From Elusimicrobia bacterium CG_4_9_14_3_um_filter_62_55 (GTDB lineage Bacteria > Elusimicrobiota > Elusimicrobia > UBA1565), in the NCBI GenBank assembly GCA_002790095.1, contig PFUL01000180.1, positions 1-36,336 on the forward strand: a stretch of DNA of 36,336 nucleotides, given 5' to 3'. Below, piece by piece: positions 34,198 to 36,336 of this stretch. Position 1 is the stretch's first letter; each line of letters opens with the position of its first letter. The notes beneath the pieces are model-generated. The model was given only the letters and a program-made list of their open reading frames with translations, ran no database searches and was not told the origin of the DNA. The position numbers and the translations under genes were made by a program.

Positions 34198-34366
34198 CGA
34201 GGAGAGTTTAGCATAGGAGACTTGCCGCAGCGTCCCTCACGCCGTCGGAGAGCGCGCGAGCACCCGGGTGAAAGCCGAGCATAGATTTTTTCAATGGAGA
34301 TCTGTCCAATTTTCTAATTTCCAATTTACGCATCGAGTGGCAACCTTCCCTGAGGAGGACAACACC

Positions 34367-34750
34367 ATGAGCACGAAACAAATGAAGGCGCATCATCGAC
34401 GGAACAAAGCGGCTCCCCTCAATGGAGCGGGGACCAGGCTCGATTCGGATACGGTCGTGATCGAGTACCCGTCCAGCGGCGAAACGCTGTGGTCGGATCG
34501 ATACACGCTGCGCATCGCGGCTGAAGTCGACGGTTACGTGGAGGCAGCGATGGACGGCGGCCCCTGGCAAGCTTGCCGCGCATCGGACGGATATTGGTGG
34601 TTCGATTGGAGCGGGTACAAGCCCGGCAGGCATGAAGCCGCGGTCCGCCTGACCGCTGCCGACGGCAAGATCCACCGCGGCAACGACGTCGAGTTCAGGG
34701 TTGAGTTCGCTGAAATCGAATCGCCAAAGCAGGAGTCCGTGACGGCATAG
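34367..34750 (+). CDS. Small protein of unknown function, Ig-like pattern
   Basis: 127 aa from ATG 34367, which has a strong GAGGAGG 10 nt upstream. The N-terminal 25 residues are basic and polar, with no signal peptide. The rest alternates strands: TVVIEYPSSGETLWSDRYTL, IAAEVDGYVEAAMDGGPW, YWWFDWSGYKPGRHEAAV, VEFRVEFAEI, which resembles one beta-sandwich (Ig-like) domain. Not recognised as a known family. It is divergent from pnuC with 169 nt between and stands alone; downstream is a convergent kinase gene. Confidence 0.72.
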   Translation: MSTKQMKAHHRRNKAAPLNGAGTRLDSDTVVIEYPSSGETLWSDRYTLRIAAEVDGYVEAAMDGGPWQACRASDGYWWFDWSGYKPGRHEAAVRLTAADGKIHRGNDVEFRVEFAEIESPKQESVTA

Positions 34751-34773
34751 GCGAGCGCCCCTTCGCCGCGGTC

Positions 34774-35817
34774 CTAAAGGGTCGAAGGAAGCGAGACCAA
34801 GAATCTCGCGCCGCCGCCCGGAACATTGTCCGCGACCACCGTGCCCCCGTTTGCTTCAACCATATTTTCAACAATCGCGAGGCCGAGTCCGGAGCCCTTC
34901 ACGTTGCGCGATCCCGCGCTGCGAAAGAGCCGGTCGAAAACCCTTTGAAGGTCCTCGGAGGGGATGCCGGGACCCGAATCGCTGATAGACAACTCGGACG
35001 CGTCCCCCTTAGAGCGCCCGAGAACCTCGACCGTTCCTCCGCGCGGGGTGAATTTAATGGCGTTGTCGATAAGGTTCCCGTAGATGTGGGGGAGATGGTC
35101 CGGGTTTGCGAAGACGACCAGGTTCGGCTCTATGTCCATCTTCAGGGCGATCCGGCGGCGCTTGGCGATTGGAACGAACGCGGCGGCGATCTCCCACAGG
35201 ACTTTTGCCAGTGGAATATGGGCGGGCTTCGTCGTACTCGACTTCGCGCCGGCAAAATCCAGAAGACGATCCACCAATCCCGACATCCGCTTGGCGTGAT
35301 CTTCTATGAATTTGAACAAAACGGTTTGAGAGGCGGGGTCTTGGGATGCCGAGCGCAGGGTTTCTATCGAACCCTGAATGACCGCGATCGGAGAACGCAG
35401 CTCGTGAACGATGTCCCCCATGAAAACGTCGCGGGATTGCTTCCTCCTCCGGGAGGATTCCTCGCGCAGGCGTTTAGTGGCGTCTCGAACCATCAGTAGA
35501 TTGTAGGGACGATTTTTCAAAACCAGGAAAGTCCGCCAAACATCGGCCGGGAATATCGATCCGGACTTCCGCTGAAAATGCGGGAGTTCCAGCCGCTCCT
35601 TCGCGCGCCGCTCACCCGTGGATTTGCGCACCCGGTCCGCAGGCAACAGCAAATCCCGCAGCTTTAACCCCAGGAACTCGGGCAATGACCTTCCAAACAG
35701 TTCTTGAGCCGGAAGGTTCGCCTGCAAAATCGCGCCCGACTGGGACTCCCGGATCAAAAGGGCGTCTTGAGACGCGGGGAGGATGCACCTCGAGGGGGCT
35801 GTGAAAAAGAAGAACAA
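34774..35817 (-). CDS. Soluble PAS-domain histidine kinase
   Basis: 347 aa from TTG 35817; the start is uncertain because the first residues are low-complexity Phe and no ribosome-binding site is seen. PAS domain about 20-115 (SGAILQANLPAQELFGRSL). HisKA with His138 (DIVHELRSPIAV). HATPase_c with N box NLIDNAIKFTPRGG, G1 DSGPGIP, and G2 GSGLGLAIVENM. No membrane helix is present. It senses an unknown cytoplasmic signal and autophosphorylates on His138. No response regulator is in the window. Confidence 0.88.
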   Translation of the reverse strand: MFFFFTAPSRCILPASQDALLIRESQSGAILQANLPAQELFGRSLPEFLGLKLRDLLLPADRVRKSTGERRAKERLELPHFQRKSGSIFPADVWRTFLVLKNRPYNLLMVRDATKRLREESSRRRKQSRDVFMGDIVHELRSPIAVIQGSIETLRSASQDPASQTVLFKFIEDHAKRMSGLVDRLLDFAGAKSSTTKPAHIPLAKVLWEIAAAFVPIAKRRRIALKMDIEPNLVVFANPDHLPHIYGNLIDNAIKFTPRGGTVEVLGRSKGDASELSISDSGPGIPSEDLQRVFDRLFRSAGSRNVKGSGLGLAIVENMVEANGGTVVADNVPGGGARFLVSLPSTL

Positions 35818-35850
35818 ACAGCGGCGACGGTTTAAAAACCGGAAATGTGA

Positions 35851-35881
35851 TAGAATGGCCCAGCTGGCGGGGTAGCTCAGG
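35851..35881 (+). pseudogene. Truncated tRNA 5' end with its -10 element
   Basis: TAGAAT (35851-35856) is followed after 9 nt by GGCGGGGTAGCTCAGG (35866-35881), which reads as the acceptor 5' strand, TA at positions 8-9 and the D stem 5' strand of a tRNA. The spacing is the same as for tRNA-Asn at 2304-2319. The tRNA sequence stops there; no anticodon or T arm follows. Confidence 0.5.
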
Positions 35882-35895
35882 AACGATCCACTGAT

Positions 35896-36336
35896 TTGTG
35901 CTGCCGCGCGTTGCGCGTCGGGCTCGCGCTCCTCCTTGCCGTACCCGCCGCTTGGGCCAACCCGTCCGGCGGTGTCGTGACCTCCGGCTCGGCGACCATC
36001 GGCTCGAGCGGCTCGACTTTAACCGTCAACCAGACGACCGATCGGGCCATCATTAACTGGAACGACTTCTCCATCGCTTCCGGTGAAACTACGCGGTTCG
36101 TGCAGCCCTCTGCGACCTCGGCCGCACTTAACCGGGTAACAAGCGCCAACCCTTCCTCTATACTCGGCACCCTCTCCGCCAACGGCCAGATTTACTTGAT
36201 CAACCCGAACGGGATTACGGTGGGCGCCGACGGGGTCATCAATACGCAGAGCTTCATCGCCTCGACGCTGGGCCTGACGGACTCCCAGTTTCTGGCCGGC
36301 GGCGACATGACCTTCTCGGGCCCCTCTCAAGCGGGC
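35896..36336 (+). CDS. Filamentous-haemagglutinin-like exoprotein, N-terminal TPS domain (partial)
   Basis: 147 codons to the window edge; the 3' part is missing. The start is taken as TTG 35896, giving a signal peptide (RALRVGLALLLAVPAAWA-NP). After it comes the two-partner-secretion domain: NQTTDRAIINWNDFSIASGE, VTSANPSSILGTLSANG, and the signature NPNGITVGADGVINTQSF. This domain is bound by a TpsB/FhaC outer-membrane pore that exports the protein as a beta-helix. No transporter gene is in the window. No ATG or ribosome-binding site precedes the signal peptide, so the start is provisional. Confidence 0.87.
   Translation, partial: MCCRALRVGLALLLAVPAAWANPSGGVVTSGSATIGSSGSTLTVNQTTDRAIINWNDFSIASGETTRFVQPSATSAALNRVTSANPSSILGTLSANGQIYLINPNGITVGADGVINTQSFIASTLGLTDSQFLAGGDMTFSGPSQAG

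Overview
The window is GC-rich DNA, with only its first 1.6 kb visibly more AT-rich, from a Gram-negative bacterium of a poorly sampled lineage. An Elusimicrobiota-like organism would fit: housekeeping proteins are divergent, one Lon-like protein carries a signal peptide, and a two-partner-secretion exoprotein begins at the right edge. This placement is inference from gene content only. tRNA genes lack an encoded CCA.

Left edge (1-2304): an accessory three-gene operon on the minus strand (unknown protein, DUF433 antitoxin-like, DUF5615 PIN-like toxin) ends next to a tRNA-Asn gene. Copies of the tRNA 3' end lie just outside that tRNA, which suggests an integration border. The tRNA-Asn gene is interrupted in its anticodon loop by a 234-nt group I intron.

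Core region A (2332-15303): a DMT transporter, a very large exported LonB-like AAA/Lon protein, a small HemJ-like membrane protein, then a minus-strand proteostasis group (tig; clpP-lon-serA) interrupted by plus-strand genes for an SRPBCC protein and a secreted protein. clpX is absent and ClpP has Asn where the catalytic Asp should be. A 93-bp palindrome built of short tandem repeats, tRNA-Leu(UAG) and tRNA-Lys(CUU) follow.

Core region B (15482-23546): an envelope cluster of a GYF_2-domain membrane protein, a small membrane-anchored protein, a TPR-SpoIID protein, a GT4 glycosyltransferase, a patatin-like lipase and a GT2 polyprenyl-phosphate glycosyltransferase. A 58-bp-period tandem duplication with competing hairpins precedes the last gene.

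Core region C (23543-31394): the conserved yceD-rpmF-plsX-fabG-acpP-rnc run (ribosome and fatty-acid/phospholipid synthesis), then etfB-etfA and an M1 aminopeptidase with a HEAT-like tail, most of them closely spaced or overlapping by 4 nt.

Right edge (31391-36336): feoA-feoB on the minus strand behind a promoter whose start overlaps a perfect palindrome, pnuC, a small orphan protein, a soluble histidine kinase, a truncated tRNA 5' end with its promoter, and the start of a filamentous-haemagglutinin-like exoprotein that runs off the window.
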